From a virus, in IMG/VR virus record IMGVR_UViG_3300028129_000005, positions 1 to 64,000 of that record: a stretch of 64,000 nucleotides of DNA. One strand, written 5' to 3'. The notes beneath the pieces were generated by a model. That model searched no databases and had not been told where the DNA came from. It saw nothing but the letters and a program-made list of their open reading frames with translations. A program made the translations under genes and the position numbers. This document shows, piece after piece, positions 1 to 7,070 of this stretch. The number at the start of each line of letters is the position of its first letter. The first letter of the stretch is position 1.

Positions 1-72
1 ACATATAATGAACCCGTTACTAGTGCTGAAGAATTTTCCATGGCAATAGATGACACTGATAACTGGGAATAA
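1..72 (+). CDS. 3' end of an unidentified protein
   Basis: Frame 1 is open from the first base to a TAA at 70-72, giving the last 23 residues of an acidic protein that ends in DDTDNWE. Nothing in this tail identifies the product. The next gene starts 8 bases after the stop, so the two are probably co-transcribed rightward. Confidence 0.55.
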   Translation, partial: TYNEPVTSAEEFSMAIDDTDNWE

Positions 73-80
73 GTAGATTA

Positions 81-659
81 ATGCAAACTAAAAAAGACAT
101 ACTCGTAAAGGAGGCAAAGTTCTCTAAAGACAAGATTTTTATCTTTGACTTAGACGATACTCTGGTTATTACAGATGCCAAAATCCAAGTATGTGACAAG
201 GGAGGCAAGAAGTGTTTCTCACTAACTCCTGAAGAGTTTAATTCATATCAACATGATCCTAAACATATCCTAAACTTCGATGACTTTAAATCACTTGAAA
301 TCATGAAGGCGGGTAAACTAATTACTAAATACCTAAACATCTTAGAAAGAGAGTATAAGAAAGGAGAGGCAATAGGAGTAATTACAGCCAGAGACGATCA
401 AGAAATGATTTACACTTGGCTAAAAGAACATGTAGGTTTCCATGTAAAGAAATCATTTATCTGGGCAATTAACGATCCAATCTTAGGACTAACAGGTACA
501 ATCGCTCAAAAGAAAGAACAGGCCTTTAAATGGTTTATAGAAGAGGGTTATACAGACCTAACATTCTTTGACGACGACAGGGCAAATGTAAAGATTATTA
601 AAGGTATACAAAAGGATTATAAAGACCTACGTATTAAAACACACTTAGCAAAGAAATGA
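81..659 (+). CDS. HAD-superfamily phosphatase
   Basis: This 192-residue protein has the haloacid dehalogenase fold signatures. Motif I is FDLDDTL, with D23 as nucleophile and D25 as general acid. Motif II is the VITAR segment (T102). A lysine-bearing segment near K144-K150 comes next, and the acidic motif FFDDD follows at 162-166. Such domains hydrolyse phosphate from nucleotides, sugars or nucleic acid ends using Mg2+. The closest phage role would be a 3' phosphatase, as in the C-terminal half of T4 Pnkp. No kinase domain is fused here, so the substrate is open. The gene overlaps the next one by an ATGA. Confidence 0.82.
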   Translation: MQTKKDILVKEAKFSKDKIFIFDLDDTLVITDAKIQVCDKGGKKCFSLTPEEFNSYQHDPKHILNFDDFKSLEIMKAGKLITKYLNILEREYKKGEAIGVITARDDQEMIYTWLKEHVGFHVKKSFIWAINDPILGLTGTIAQKKEQAFKWFIEEGYTDLTFFDDDRANVKIIKGIQKDYKDLRIKTHLAKK

Positions 660-910
660 GCCAAAACCCACACAAACAACCCATCTTAGAAGGCAAGGCC
701 GAGATAGGAAAACGTATCTCTGATCTACAAAAGAAAAAGAGAGAAGTGGGTAATAAGAAATCAGAACTAAGTAGATCCTATAATAACGAAAAGAATCCTC
801 AAAAGAAGAGACTTAAGGGTCTACAGATACAGGAACTCGCAATGAGACTCCAACTAATGAGTATTAAAGAAAAGCAACTCAACCTTAAGAAATCAATGGC
901 TAAATCATAA
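656..910 (+). CDS. small basic coiled-coil protein
   Basis: 84 residues, very rich in Lys, Arg, Gln and Glu, and probably almost entirely helical with heptad-like leucine spacing. I recognise no domain. Its start overlaps the stop of the HAD phosphatase gene (ATGA), which implies translational coupling. A DNA- or RNA-binding or scaffolding peptide would fit the composition, but that is only inference. Confidence 0.65.
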   Translation: MSQNPHKQPILEGKAEIGKRISDLQKKKREVGNKKSELSRSYNNEKNPQKKRLKGLQIQELAMRLQLMSIKEKQLNLKKSMAKS

Positions 911-913
911 GCC

Positions 914-1015
914 ATGCAAAGCCGCCCAAATCTAGATAGGAAGCTAAGCATTCTAATAGGTCTTTGGATCCTCGATAAAATTTGTATCTTAGCAATGTTC
1001 TATTGGTTCGACTAG
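914..1015 (+). CDS. possible 33-residue membrane peptide
   Basis: A short frame starts 3 bases after the preceding stop and ends at TAG 1013-1015. It begins MQSRPN and has a hydrophobic stretch from about residue 12 to 31, enough for one membrane span. Its first 15 coding bases are identical to those of the metallopeptidase gene at 1028, so it may be the relic or duplicate of that gene's 5' end. No independent evidence of expression. Confidence 0.35.
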   Translation: MQSRPNLDRKLSILIGLWILDKICILAMFYWFD

Positions 1016-1024
1016 GATATATAA
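1016..1024 (+). promoter_or_regulatory. RATATATAR motif before the metallopeptidase start
   Basis: GATATATAA ends 3 bases before ATG 1028. The same nonamer class recurs just before many genes in the window (for example 7932, 9172, 16898, 40868, 44205, 61239). It looks like either a T4-late-type -10 box or an AU-rich translation-initiation element. Confidence 0.5.
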
Positions 1025-1027
1025 TCC

Positions 1028-1489
1028 ATGCAAAGCCGCCCACTCCTCCTGTTAATAACAATCTTTTTAATCTGGTTACAGATAAACCATGAGGATCCAA
1101 AGCGCCCACAGCCAAGATACGAAAAACCCAATATAGACCTAATGGAAAAGAATCCTAGTATACAGAGGTATATTAAAGATTCAATTAACAGAGTACCATT
1201 CAACCAACCACAAATCTATATCCAACTAGAACCTCTACACCCAAGACTAATAGGTATAACATACAAACTAGCCAATAACCTATATCTAATAGGACTCAAT
1301 CCCCTATATAGCCATCTAACTCTACAAAGAACTCTATTCCACGAACTAGTCCATGTTAAACAATTAGATAGGCAACACTTGAATGGTAGTCTATGGATGG
1401 GTCTTCCACAGGATTGGAGCCTTCCCTGGTCCTCCAGGCCATGGGAGCAACAAGCAGAAAGGGAAACCGACCTCCTCTATAAACCATAA
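1028..1489 (+). CDS. membrane-anchored zinc metallopeptidase-like protein
   Basis: 153 residues. Residues 5-17 (LLLLITIFLIWLQ) form a hydrophobic N-terminal anchor or signal segment. The catalytic signature HELVHVKQ (HExxH) lies near residue 105, and a downstream PWEQQAE segment supplies a plausible third ligand, Glu. The protein is small and resembles compact SprT/WSS1-like or M48-type gluzincins. A second protein with the same HExVHVKQ and PWExxA signature is encoded at 5741-6169, so the phage has two related peptidases, one with an anchor and one without. Targets are unknown. Start chosen at the ATG following the GATATATAA motif. Confidence 0.75.
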   Translation: MQSRPLLLLITIFLIWLQINHEDPKRPQPRYEKPNIDLMEKNPSIQRYIKDSINRVPFNQPQIYIQLEPLHPRLIGITYKLANNLYLIGLNPLYSHLTLQRTLFHELVHVKQLDRQHLNGSLWMGLPQDWSLPWSSRPWEQQAERETDLLYKP

Positions 1490-1706
1490 GATAAGCCAAC
1501 ACTAGCCTCTACAGGCCCGCGGGGGTAGAGGAATATATAGAGCCTTTCTTGCATGTGTGGGTTGCCTAGTACCAAAATCAAACATCGGTATCACAACAGA
1601 CACCCGAGGCAAGACACTCTACCCCCTCCGAGAGGTAAGCATCCACTCCTACCTCTCTCCAGGACCAATATTAGGCCCAGGGTGCTCCGGAGAGCAAATT
1701 TTAGGA
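1490..1706. other. convergent intergenic region with hairpins
   Basis: The rightward gene ending at 1489 and the leftward gene ending at 1707 converge here. No open frame was seen. Two clear inverted repeats are present: CCTCTAC at 1506-1512 with GTAGAGG at 1525-1531, and a perfect 8-bp pair GAGAGGTA 1630-1637 with TACCTCTC 1650-1657. A palindrome CTCCGGAG lies at 1685-1692. Neither hairpin is followed by a U-run, so these are atypical terminators or a structured RNA. Confidence 0.5.
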
Positions 1707-2783
1707 TTATACCTCTAGAGCGCTAGTTTCGTCTATTTCGTCTGAGGCGTCTGTTTCGGCTCCTAGGCCAAATAGAGCATCAAATGCATCTGCTTCTCCA
1801 TCTAGTGCTTTTCTCTCTTCCTGGACGATTTGATCATTAAATAGGTCTCGGGCGTATCTGGCCTCGTCGAAAGAGACTCCACCTTCTAGGTCAAAATACA
1901 GTTTTTTACCTACTTGGCCTACTCGGTTCTTTGAGAACTCCATATACCTTCTACCAGAGTTTTCTTGGCCATCCCAGTCTAAGTGCATCATCGAAGTGGT
2001 CATGTGTTTTAGTTTATTTGATCCAACGAACTGGCCACCTTTTGATAATTGCAAGATAGTAACGAAAGTAGTGTATTTTTTGGGTTTATTCTTGCCTTTG
2101 TTGTGGGCGATCATCAGGTCAAGGAACCATTTTTCTGTTTTACCTCGGGTTAGACCACAGGCTTCTTTTACAGAGTCATTTACTTCGGTGTATGAATCGG
2201 TAAGTACTAGGTCCCATCCCTGGTTAAGTACGGATTCGATAACTGTCTTTGGACATGAGTCGGTATAGTCTGCAAGGAAGAGAATTGGTAATTGACCCCA
2301 GTTAGGGAATCTTTGTAGGTATCTGGCCATGTCGATTTGAGACATTTCAGCCGAGATGAATAGGACTGATTTACCAGCTTCATGCAAGTTGCTTAAGAGG
2401 TCTAACAGGACAGTAGTCTTACCAATACCTGGGGCTCCTGCTGCCATGATATTAGAACCTGGCATAAAACCACCATCTTGACTTACAAATTTGTCAAATG
2501 AGGTTCCAGTAGCCATTGGCTTGAACAGGTCTTGGTTAATGTTGAGGTCGTCCAACTTAGACAACTTAATATTCATCTTACTAGGGCTCACCGTTTGCTT
2601 GTAGTGGCCTTGGTAGTCTTTACTAGATGACCAACGCGTATCTGTAATTGTTACTATACGTCCTGAATGTTTGGCCAACCAGGAGTGCTTTGGATGATCA
2701 GTTCCCACCGTAAGTGTTTCTTTTGAATTGATGTTTGCAAGTTTGTAATCTTTGCCGGATTTTTTAAAGGTGTACTTTTGCAT
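1707..2783 (-). CDS. RadA/DnaB-like RecA-fold ATPase
   Basis: 358 residues. A variable N-terminal region of about 90 residues precedes a RecA-fold ATPase core. The Walker A loop GAPGIGKT is at 116-123 and the Walker B-like segment DLVLTD at 191-197. A KHM-containing segment at 259-261 is followed by SKNRVGQVG, which mirrors the LEHMVD and KNRFG motifs of bacterial RadA/Sms. RadA drives branch migration in recombinational repair. A replicative-helicase-like role is possible because RadA and DnaB share this core. The C-terminal 40 residues are acidic, as in many phage DNA-metabolism proteins. Transcribed leftward from the promoter module at 2803-2870. Confidence 0.75.
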   Translation of the reverse strand: MQKYTFKKSGKDYKLANINSKETLTVGTDHPKHSWLAKHSGRIVTITDTRWSSSKDYQGHYKQTVSPSKMNIKLSKLDDLNINQDLFKPMATGTSFDKFVSQDGGFMPGSNIMAAGAPGIGKTTVLLDLLSNLHEAGKSVLFISAEMSQIDMARYLQRFPNWGQLPILFLADYTDSCPKTVIESVLNQGWDLVLTDSYTEVNDSVKEACGLTRGKTEKWFLDLMIAHNKGKNKPKKYTTFVTILQLSKGGQFVGSNKLKHMTTSMMHLDWDGQENSGRRYMEFSKNRVGQVGKKLYFDLEGGVSFDEARYARDLFNDQIVQEERKALDGEADAFDALFGLGAETDASDEIDETSALEV

Positions 2784-2802
2784 AATTGTGGATGTTTAAT
2801 TA

Positions 2803-2870
2803 ATTACTATACTAATATAAGCAAAATATCTGAGATAAAAAAATATTTAGCTGTTTATTTTCGATTTATT
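2803..2870 (-). promoter_or_regulatory. repeated promoter module, class A, for the RadA-like gene
   Basis: Read on the minus strand, this holds an AAAATAAACAGCTAAATA block, a T-run, TTATCTCAG, then GCTTATATTAGTATAG and TAAT, about 20 bases before the start region. It matches the plus-strand modules at 36226, 42100 and 42537 almost base for base. A Bacteroidota -7-like box TAGTATAG is preceded at the right distance by TTTA instead of TTTG. Confidence 0.75.
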
Positions 2871-2871
2871 T

Positions 2872-3330
2872 TTAGAACCAGTTATGGACATCAAGACTAT
2901 AGGCGTTATCGGCCCAAGTCTTAGATCCAATTGCTTTCCAGTGACCATGATCGGCCATCTTAGGGAATGAACTGTGAATGGTTCCAATCTCAATATTCTC
3001 GATAATACAATTAGCTACCGTTACGAATTTACCAGCTTTAAGAGCCAGGGCAGTAAGATAAGTATCAGACCCAGGGTGGGTAGACTTAAGTTCAATTGTA
3101 TGAAGAGCATTCTTCTGGTATCTGTTAACCAGGTTTTTAAGACTAGATTTACCATCAGAGATAGTAAAGAAACCGGCTCTACACTTAGTAACGACTCTAT
3201 AGTCATATTCTACATCCCACTCAAAGCCATAATCGCTAGTGTGGAATTTGTGCATTTTACCGCCAATGTTTTGTTCGATTGTGAAGGTTGGACCGTTAGT
3301 GAGGGCGTGGTTATTTTCTTTGATGTACAT
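2872..3330 (-). CDS. hypothetical protein, 152 residues
   Basis: A soluble, mixed alpha/beta-looking protein with no motif I can name. It has several aromatic residues and His, and no signal peptide. Its stop lies directly against the upstream end of the next promoter module, and its own start follows the class B module at 3355-3433. It is therefore probably a single-gene transcription unit expressed with the other module-driven, presumably early, genes. Confidence 0.7.
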   Translation of the reverse strand: MYIKENNHALTNGPTFTIEQNIGGKMHKFHTSDYGFEWDVEYDYRVVTKCRAGFFTISDGKSSLKNLVNRYQKNALHTIELKSTHPGSDTYLTALALKAGKFVTVANCIIENIEIGTIHSSFPKMADHGHWKAIGSKTWADNAYSLDVHNWF

Positions 3331-3354
3331 AATGTGGATGTTTTAATTAACTTG

Positions 3355-3433
3355 ATTAGTATACTACTAATATAAGCATTTCCGGCGACAAATAAAAATT
3401 CTAGGCTGCCTATTTTTCAAAAGTTATTAACAA
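3355..3433 (-). promoter_or_regulatory. repeated promoter module, class B
   Basis: On the minus strand it reads TTGTTAATAACTTTTG, a palindromic TAGGCAGCCTA, TTTTTATTTGTCGCCGG, then GCTTATATTAGTA and GTATAC. The TTTG box lies about 19 bases before the TAG-containing box, the spacing known for Bacteroidota sigma factors. This copy has three extra bases in the downstream box compared with the others. Confidence 0.72.
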
Positions 3434-3441
3434 TCCCCCCC

Positions 3442-3912
3442 TTATTTAAAAACGAGGTTATAGCTACCATAGAAGCCTATAGATCTAGCTGTAAACATTA
3501 TTGCGGTATCTGCTAGGTACCAATACCATTTCTTAGTCTTGGCACCATGACCAACGGCGTATACTAGCATGGTTGCTTCATTGGCCCGGTGTTTAATGAA
3601 TCGGGATGCATGGTTGAAATCGGTAAGGAATACTAGAGATCTACTCGAAAGCCAAAACCGCTCCTCACCGACCCTTACATGACCATCTGAGTCTACTACC
3701 CACTTGTTCTTCCAAGCCTCGGTATTGGGCCTGATCCCCCATTTCTCGAATTTGCCACTATTATAGTAGTGATATAAGTATGCTTGGTTGGCACCGTCCG
3801 AGAAGCCGGCAATTCCCTGTATGGCAGAAGCCTTCCAGATATTATTATTTAATTGAGCTGTGCATAGTAAAGGGAGAATGGTTAGTGATAAGATTGTTAA
3901 GAGTTGTTTCAT
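3442..3912 (-). CDS. secreted hypothetical protein
   Basis: 156 residues. The first 20 residues (positively charged MK, then a Leu/Ile-rich core ending LLCTAQ) form a signal peptide with cleavage after CTA, a form common in Flavobacteria. The mature part is rich in Trp, Tyr and His and has a weak hydrophobic patch near residues 112-120. No lipobox is convincing, because LPLLC lacks small residues before the Cys. Possible roles are in the host periplasm, such as exclusion or lysis control. No known family recognised. Its promoter is not one of the modules. Confidence 0.65.
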   Translation of the reverse strand: MKQLLTILSLTILPLLCTAQLNNNIWKASAIQGIAGFSDGANQAYLYHYYNSGKFEKWGIRPNTEAWKNKWVVDSDGHVRVGEERFWLSSRSLVFLTDFNHASRFIKHRANEATMLVYAVGHGAKTKKWYWYLADTAIMFTARSIGFYGSYNLVFK

Positions 3913-4044
3913 AAGTAATTATATTTAAAATATTAGAAAAGTTACTATCCCCTAAAAAATAAGAAAGGACCTCATCGATTGCGCAAGCGAACACTTGTCA
4001 TCTCAGAAGCCCAATCTTGGGGGTTAGGGAGTAAGTTAAGTCAA

Positions 4045-5184
4045 TTAGTTTAGCAAAGCTCCACGTTGATTATCTTGATTAAGATTACCAAATGGGTTTG
4101 GCATGTGGTTTTCATGGTCAAATGATTTCTTACCGAAGAAGTTACCAGCCTGAACCATCAACTGTGTTGAGTCAGAGTCTTGCATATTTGATTCGATGAG
4201 GTCTTTACCATGAGTAGCAAAGTGCGTTAGGCCATTCATAACAGACCAAACAGATTGATTAGTCTTGGCACCTTTCATTTGATTTGAATCCATAGAGCCA
4301 AGATCAATCTTATTGTACGCATTCATATTCTCTTGTAGAGGGATCCAGTTCTCAGCTCTTTCTCCAGCATGTTTCGAGATTTGGTTATGAGCCCAAGTCA
4401 TCTCAGCTACAGAAGCATGAGTGTTATTAGCGGCTCTAACTCGATCACCGAAAGATTCAGGAGCAAAGTTGTTAGACCTCAACGCTTGCAAGTTCTCTTG
4501 GAACTTCTCCATACTTACATTATCTAGAGAGTTTAGAGTATATGTTTCCTGTGCAAGTGAGGTAGTTAGACCATTAGCACACCACATACGGTTTACATAA
4601 GGCATAACTTGGAAACCTTTCAAGGGTGAATTAGAGAAGGAAACACCTCCAGTAAAGACCTCATCGGAGAGACCTTTAACCGCAAATTCAGCTTTTGGGT
4701 TAAATGCGTTAATTCGAACAATTCCAGTAGTAGGGTCAGTAGACCAATTGGTTACGTCGAAACCATGCTTATCGATGAGGTTCTCTGTAATTCCAAGGAA
4801 TTGCGAATTAGATATTGTTTGCTCGTTACCTTTAGTAATACCAATGATATTCTTGTTCACTGGGTTAAGGATCAGAGTTACTTCGTTTAATTTACCATAA
4901 TTAGATGCCATTGCATTTTTCATGGTATTGATAAATTGACTCTTAGCTTCAGGGCTAAATAGATTATCGAATTTCTTAGCGAATGCTTGGCTCATTCCGA
5001 TCAAACTCAACAAGCCTTTAAAAGCTTGGCTCGTAATGCCGATTCTTTGGCCTTTATACTCGATAGTCTTGGTATCAATTAATTGAACGTCACGGAAGGG
5101 AACTACTTTTCGTAGTTGTTGTGCGTTGATGGTTTCGATTTTGCGTTGATCGAGAACGTTTGAACTTAGTGTTGTAATTGCCAT
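4045..5184 (-). CDS. DUF932-like phage protein
   Basis: 379 residues. The central segment around residue 200 (YVNRMWCANGLTT) resembles the CTNG signature of the DUF932 / TIGR03299 phage-plasmid proteins, which are common in large phages and of unknown function. The overall length also fits that group. Gln and Asn are frequent and there is no membrane segment. The upstream region contains AAGTATAATATATAAAT on the minus strand rather than the long promoter module, so it may be expressed at a different time from its neighbours. Family assignment is tentative. Confidence 0.55.
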   Translation of the reverse strand: MAITTLSSNVLDQRKIETINAQQLRKVVPFRDVQLIDTKTIEYKGQRIGITSQAFKGLLSLIGMSQAFAKKFDNLFSPEAKSQFINTMKNAMASNYGKLNEVTLILNPVNKNIIGITKGNEQTISNSQFLGITENLIDKHGFDVTNWSTDPTTGIVRINAFNPKAEFAVKGLSDEVFTGGVSFSNSPLKGFQVMPYVNRMWCANGLTTSLAQETYTLNSLDNVSMEKFQENLQALRSNNFAPESFGDRVRAANNTHASVAEMTWAHNQISKHAGERAENWIPLQENMNAYNKIDLGSMDSNQMKGAKTNQSVWSVMNGLTHFATHGKDLIESNMQDSDSTQLMVQAGNFFGKKSFDHENHMPNPFGNLNQDNQRGALLN

Positions 5185-5248
5185 TATAGTCTGGTTTTTT
5201 TATTACTTGATTTATATATTATACTTAAATTATTAAAAAGGTTTCAGG

Positions 5249-5635
5249 TTAAAGACCAACTTTAACCATTGAAACCGGAACTCGGTATGTTTCACCGTTA
5301 GCGGATGATTTCGCTAAGACAGGACTCTTACGAGCTCTAGATTTCCAGCCAGTAATAGTATATACCGTACCAGCATTCATAAAGGTATCTCCAAGCTTTA
5401 CACCAGGCAATTCATATTTAGCATAGCGAGCGAAGTCAGTAGCTTCTTTAGTCATTACCATACCACCATCACCGATGACAGATGCTTTAACTTTAATTGA
5501 ACAATTATCTCCAGAGAAAGAGATATTACCAGTAGAGATTTCAATACCATACTCCTTAGCAACTTTAGCTAGGGCGCTATCAAGGTCTACACGAAGGGCT
5601 TTAACGGTTGGGCGGTCAAAAGATGTTACTTTCAT
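5249..5635 (-). CDS. hypothetical protein, 128 residues
   Basis: A small, probably beta-rich protein. Its C-terminal half (GVKLGDTFMNAGTVYTITGW onward) looks like a compact SH3-like barrel. Its N-terminus (SFDRPTVKALRVDLDSAL) is likely helical. I cannot name a family. It is the only gene behind the class B module at 5664-5740. Confidence 0.65.
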   Translation of the reverse strand: MKVTSFDRPTVKALRVDLDSALAKVAKEYGIEISTGNISFSGDNCSIKVKASVIGDGGMVMTKEATDFARYAKYELPGVKLGDTFMNAGTVYTITGWKSRARKSPVLAKSSANGETYRVPVSMVKVGL

Positions 5636-5663
5636 AATTTTTGTTTATTTTGATTGATTAATT

Positions 5664-5740
5664 ATTACTATACTAATATAAGCATTTCCGGCGACAAATA
5701 AAAATATTTAGCTGTTTATTTTCATAAAGTTATTAACAAT
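5664..5740 (-). promoter_or_regulatory. repeated promoter module, class B
   Basis: Minus-strand order: TTGTTAATAACTTT, AAAATAAACAGCTAAATA, TTTATTTGTCGCCGG, GCTTATATTAGTATAG, TAAT. It is an almost exact copy of the other class B modules over about 75 bases and abuts the stop of the metallopeptidase gene ending at 5741. Confidence 0.8.
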
Positions 5741-6169
5741 TTACAGGGAGCTAGTCATGTTAGTGAAAAACTCTACCGCCAGTCGGTGTTCTAGTTTATA
5801 GGCTTCTTTTTCCCATGGTTGGTCATCATAGGCAGTATTAGTATGGACAGACTTCTTCCACATGACATTATAGTGGGTATTGCACCACCTCAACTCCTTA
5901 CGAGCGTACTGCTTCACATGGACCATTTCATGACAGATGGTACTTATAAGCTCATAGACACTAAGGCCTTTTTTAAGAGTCAGTTTAAAGTCCCTGCTGA
6001 GGTCGTTTAGATTATAGCAACAGCCATGATCTTCCATAGGCTTAATAATAGCCTTTATATTTAGGGTTCTATATCGGGGCAATAGTTTCTTAATACACCA
6101 TTTAATACATTCATCAGCGATTGCCTGTTCAGAAGCTTTACCACCAGAGATTGTTACTATATTAGACAT
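5741..6169 (-). CDS. zinc metallopeptidase-like protein
   Basis: 142 residues. It has the signature HEMVHVKQ (HExxH) near residue 76-83 and a downstream PWEKEA segment whose Glu may be the third zinc ligand. It is related to the protein at 1028-1489 by this arrangement but lacks its membrane anchor. SprT-type domains act on DNA-protein crosslinks, while other small gluzincins process structural proteins; the sequence does not decide. It lies downstream of tRNA-Arg and the small membrane protein gene, probably in one leftward unit from the module at 6496-6558. Confidence 0.72.
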   Translation of the reverse strand: MSNIVTISGGKASEQAIADECIKWCIKKLLPRYRTLNIKAIIKPMEDHGCCYNLNDLSRDFKLTLKKGLSVYELISTICHEMVHVKQYARKELRWCNTHYNVMWKKSVHTNTAYDDQPWEKEAYKLEHRLAVEFFTNMTSSL

Positions 6170-6197
6170 ATTTAAATTTAAAGTGAGGAAATAGAAT

Positions 6198-6274
6198 TGG
6201 TGAACCAGACAGGATTCGAACCTGTGACCGTCTGCTTAGAAGGCAGATGCTCTATCCAGCTGAGCTACTGGTCC
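6198..6274 (-). tRNA. tRNA-Arg (anticodon UCU)
   Basis: The minus strand folds into a full cloverleaf. The acceptor stem GGACCAG pairs with CTGGTTC with one G-U. A D-arm carries AGCTCAG. The anticodon loop CTTCTAA has a TCT anticodon in a TCTGC/GCAGA stem. The T-arm holds GGTTCGAATCC, and the 3' CCA is encoded. It reads AGA, which is the dominant arginine codon in the genes of this window, so it probably supplements a host tRNA pool. It sits between two leftward genes and is likely processed from their transcript. Confidence 0.96.
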
Positions 6275-6280
6275 AGATGA

Positions 6281-6478
6281 TTATTTATTAGGTAGCTTTT
6301 CAAAACTAGCTGCCAGGCCTAGTAGACCAAGCATCATAGCAGCTACAAAGAAGCCCATGGCGTTAAGTTCACCAGCAAAGCTAATATACTTATCAATGGT
6401 TGAGGTAATAGTCATACCGGCAACGAGAAAGGCTGCAATAGACAATAGGAAGGGTAAAACGTTTAATTTAACTGACAT
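6281..6478 (-). CDS. small membrane protein with two spans
   Basis: 65 residues with hydrophobic stretches at about 8-28 and 40-58 joined by a short polar loop. The topology is that of many phage inner-membrane peptides (holin-like, antiholin or exclusion proteins), but no family is recognised. It is the first gene after the class B module at 6496-6558 and is followed at once by tRNA-Arg. Confidence 0.65.
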   Translation of the reverse strand: MSVKLNVLPFLLSIAAFLVAGMTITSTIDKYISFAGELNAMGFFVAAMMLGLLGLAASFEKLPNK

Positions 6479-6495
6479 ATCTTGTTTGTTTAATG

Positions 6496-6558
6496 ATTAC
6501 TATACTAATATAAGCAATTCCGGCGACAATAAAAAATCCAGGGCAGACTTTTTTTAAT
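6496..6558 (-). promoter_or_regulatory. repeated promoter module, class B
   Basis: Minus strand: a T-run after CTGCCCTGGA, then TTTATTGTCGCCGG and GCTTATATTAGTATAG followed by TAAT. The TTTG box is reduced to ATTG here. It drives the small membrane protein gene, tRNA-Arg and probably the metallopeptidase gene. Confidence 0.72.
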
Positions 6559-6745
6559 AAAGTTTCTCTAGGCGAGCATCTACCTCAGCCTGTTTATTAA
6601 GGAAGTATTTAAGCTTCCCGGCGAAGAAGATAATATTGTCTACCTCGAGGCGATCGGTAGCATTCGCGATTTTAGCCTGATAATAGTCAATTTTAGGCTG
6701 GTAGCCATTAGGATAACGGTTGGCACGTGAAGTGTAATTTTTCAT
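6554..6745 (-). CDS. hypothetical protein, 63 residues
   Basis: A small basic protein with predicted helices and several Tyr residues (NRYPNGYQPKIDYYQAKI). No family recognised. Expressed from its own class B module at 6775-6842. Its stop runs into the AT-rich start of the next module, as for the other genes in this cluster. Confidence 0.6.
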   Translation of the reverse strand: MKNYTSRANRYPNGYQPKIDYYQAKIANATDRLEVDNIIFFAGKLKYFLNKQAEVDARLEKLY

Positions 6746-6774
6746 AAATGTGTTTTTTAAAGGTTGATTAACTA

Positions 6775-6842
6775 ATTACTATACTAATATAAGCAATTCC
6801 GGCGACAAATAAAAATTCTAGGCTGCTTATTTTCAATTTATT
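6775..6842 (-). promoter_or_regulatory. repeated promoter module, class B
   Basis: Minus strand: AAAATAAATTGAAAATAAGC, AGCCTAGAA, TTTTTATTTGTCGCCGG, AATTGCTTATATTAG, TATAGTAAT. It matches the modules at 3355 and 5664 over its full length. Confidence 0.78.
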
Positions 6843-6843
6843 T

Positions 6844-6999
6844 TCAAATTATATGCTTTTTAATGAATTTACGGTATTTAGGGCTTGTCATGAGCATCGT
6901 CAGCACAAAATTACTAGTTTGGACGAAAATAAAGCTTACCATCTCATAGATAAAGATCAACGTGATGATATCGTTAATATTAAGGCAGTTAAAATCCAT
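6844..6999 (-). CDS. possible 51-residue membrane peptide
   Basis: On the minus strand an ATG at 6999 opens 51 codons to a TGA at 6844-6846. The product is hydrophobic over residues 11-36, with a basic tail. It is preceded by TTAATTAAAAACACC, which closely resembles the leader of the gene starting at 3330, and by a degenerate copy of the promoter module. Its stop abuts the next module. The opposite strand carries an in-register frame of 50 codons (6853-7005) that looks more soluble, so the coding strand is not certain. The promoter evidence favours this one. Confidence 0.5.
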   Translation of the reverse strand: MDFNCLNINDIITLIFIYEMVSFIFVQTSNFVLTMLMTSPKYRKFIKKHII

Positions 7000-7025
7000 T
7001 TTTAATAGGGGGTGTTTTTAATTAA

Positions 7026-7070
7026 ATAACTTATATAGCTAATATAATCATAAAAACTGACAAATAAAAA
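7026..7070 (-). promoter_or_regulatory. degenerate promoter module facing left
   Basis: Minus strand: TTTTTATTTGTCAG, then ATTATATTAGCTATATAA. The TTTG box and spacing of class B are kept, but the downstream box is changed to TTAGCTATATAA. The 15 bases ATATTAGCTATATAA recur in opposite orientation at 7523-7537. Confidence 0.6.

Larger units (their letters stand above)
912..1042 (+). repeat. 17-bp direct repeat at two successive start codons
   Basis: The 17 bases CCATGCAAAGCCGCCCA occur at 912-928 and again at 1026-1042, 114 bases apart. Each copy contains an ATG and encodes MQSRP. The first opens a 33-residue frame, the second the metallopeptidase. Either a local duplication or a repeated translational signal would explain it. 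Confidence 0.85.

Noticed and set aside
3442-3912. Lipoprotein call for the secreted protein
   Set aside because: Cys17 is preceded by LPLL, not by the small residues needed in a lipobox. A type I signal peptide with cleavage after CTA fits better.
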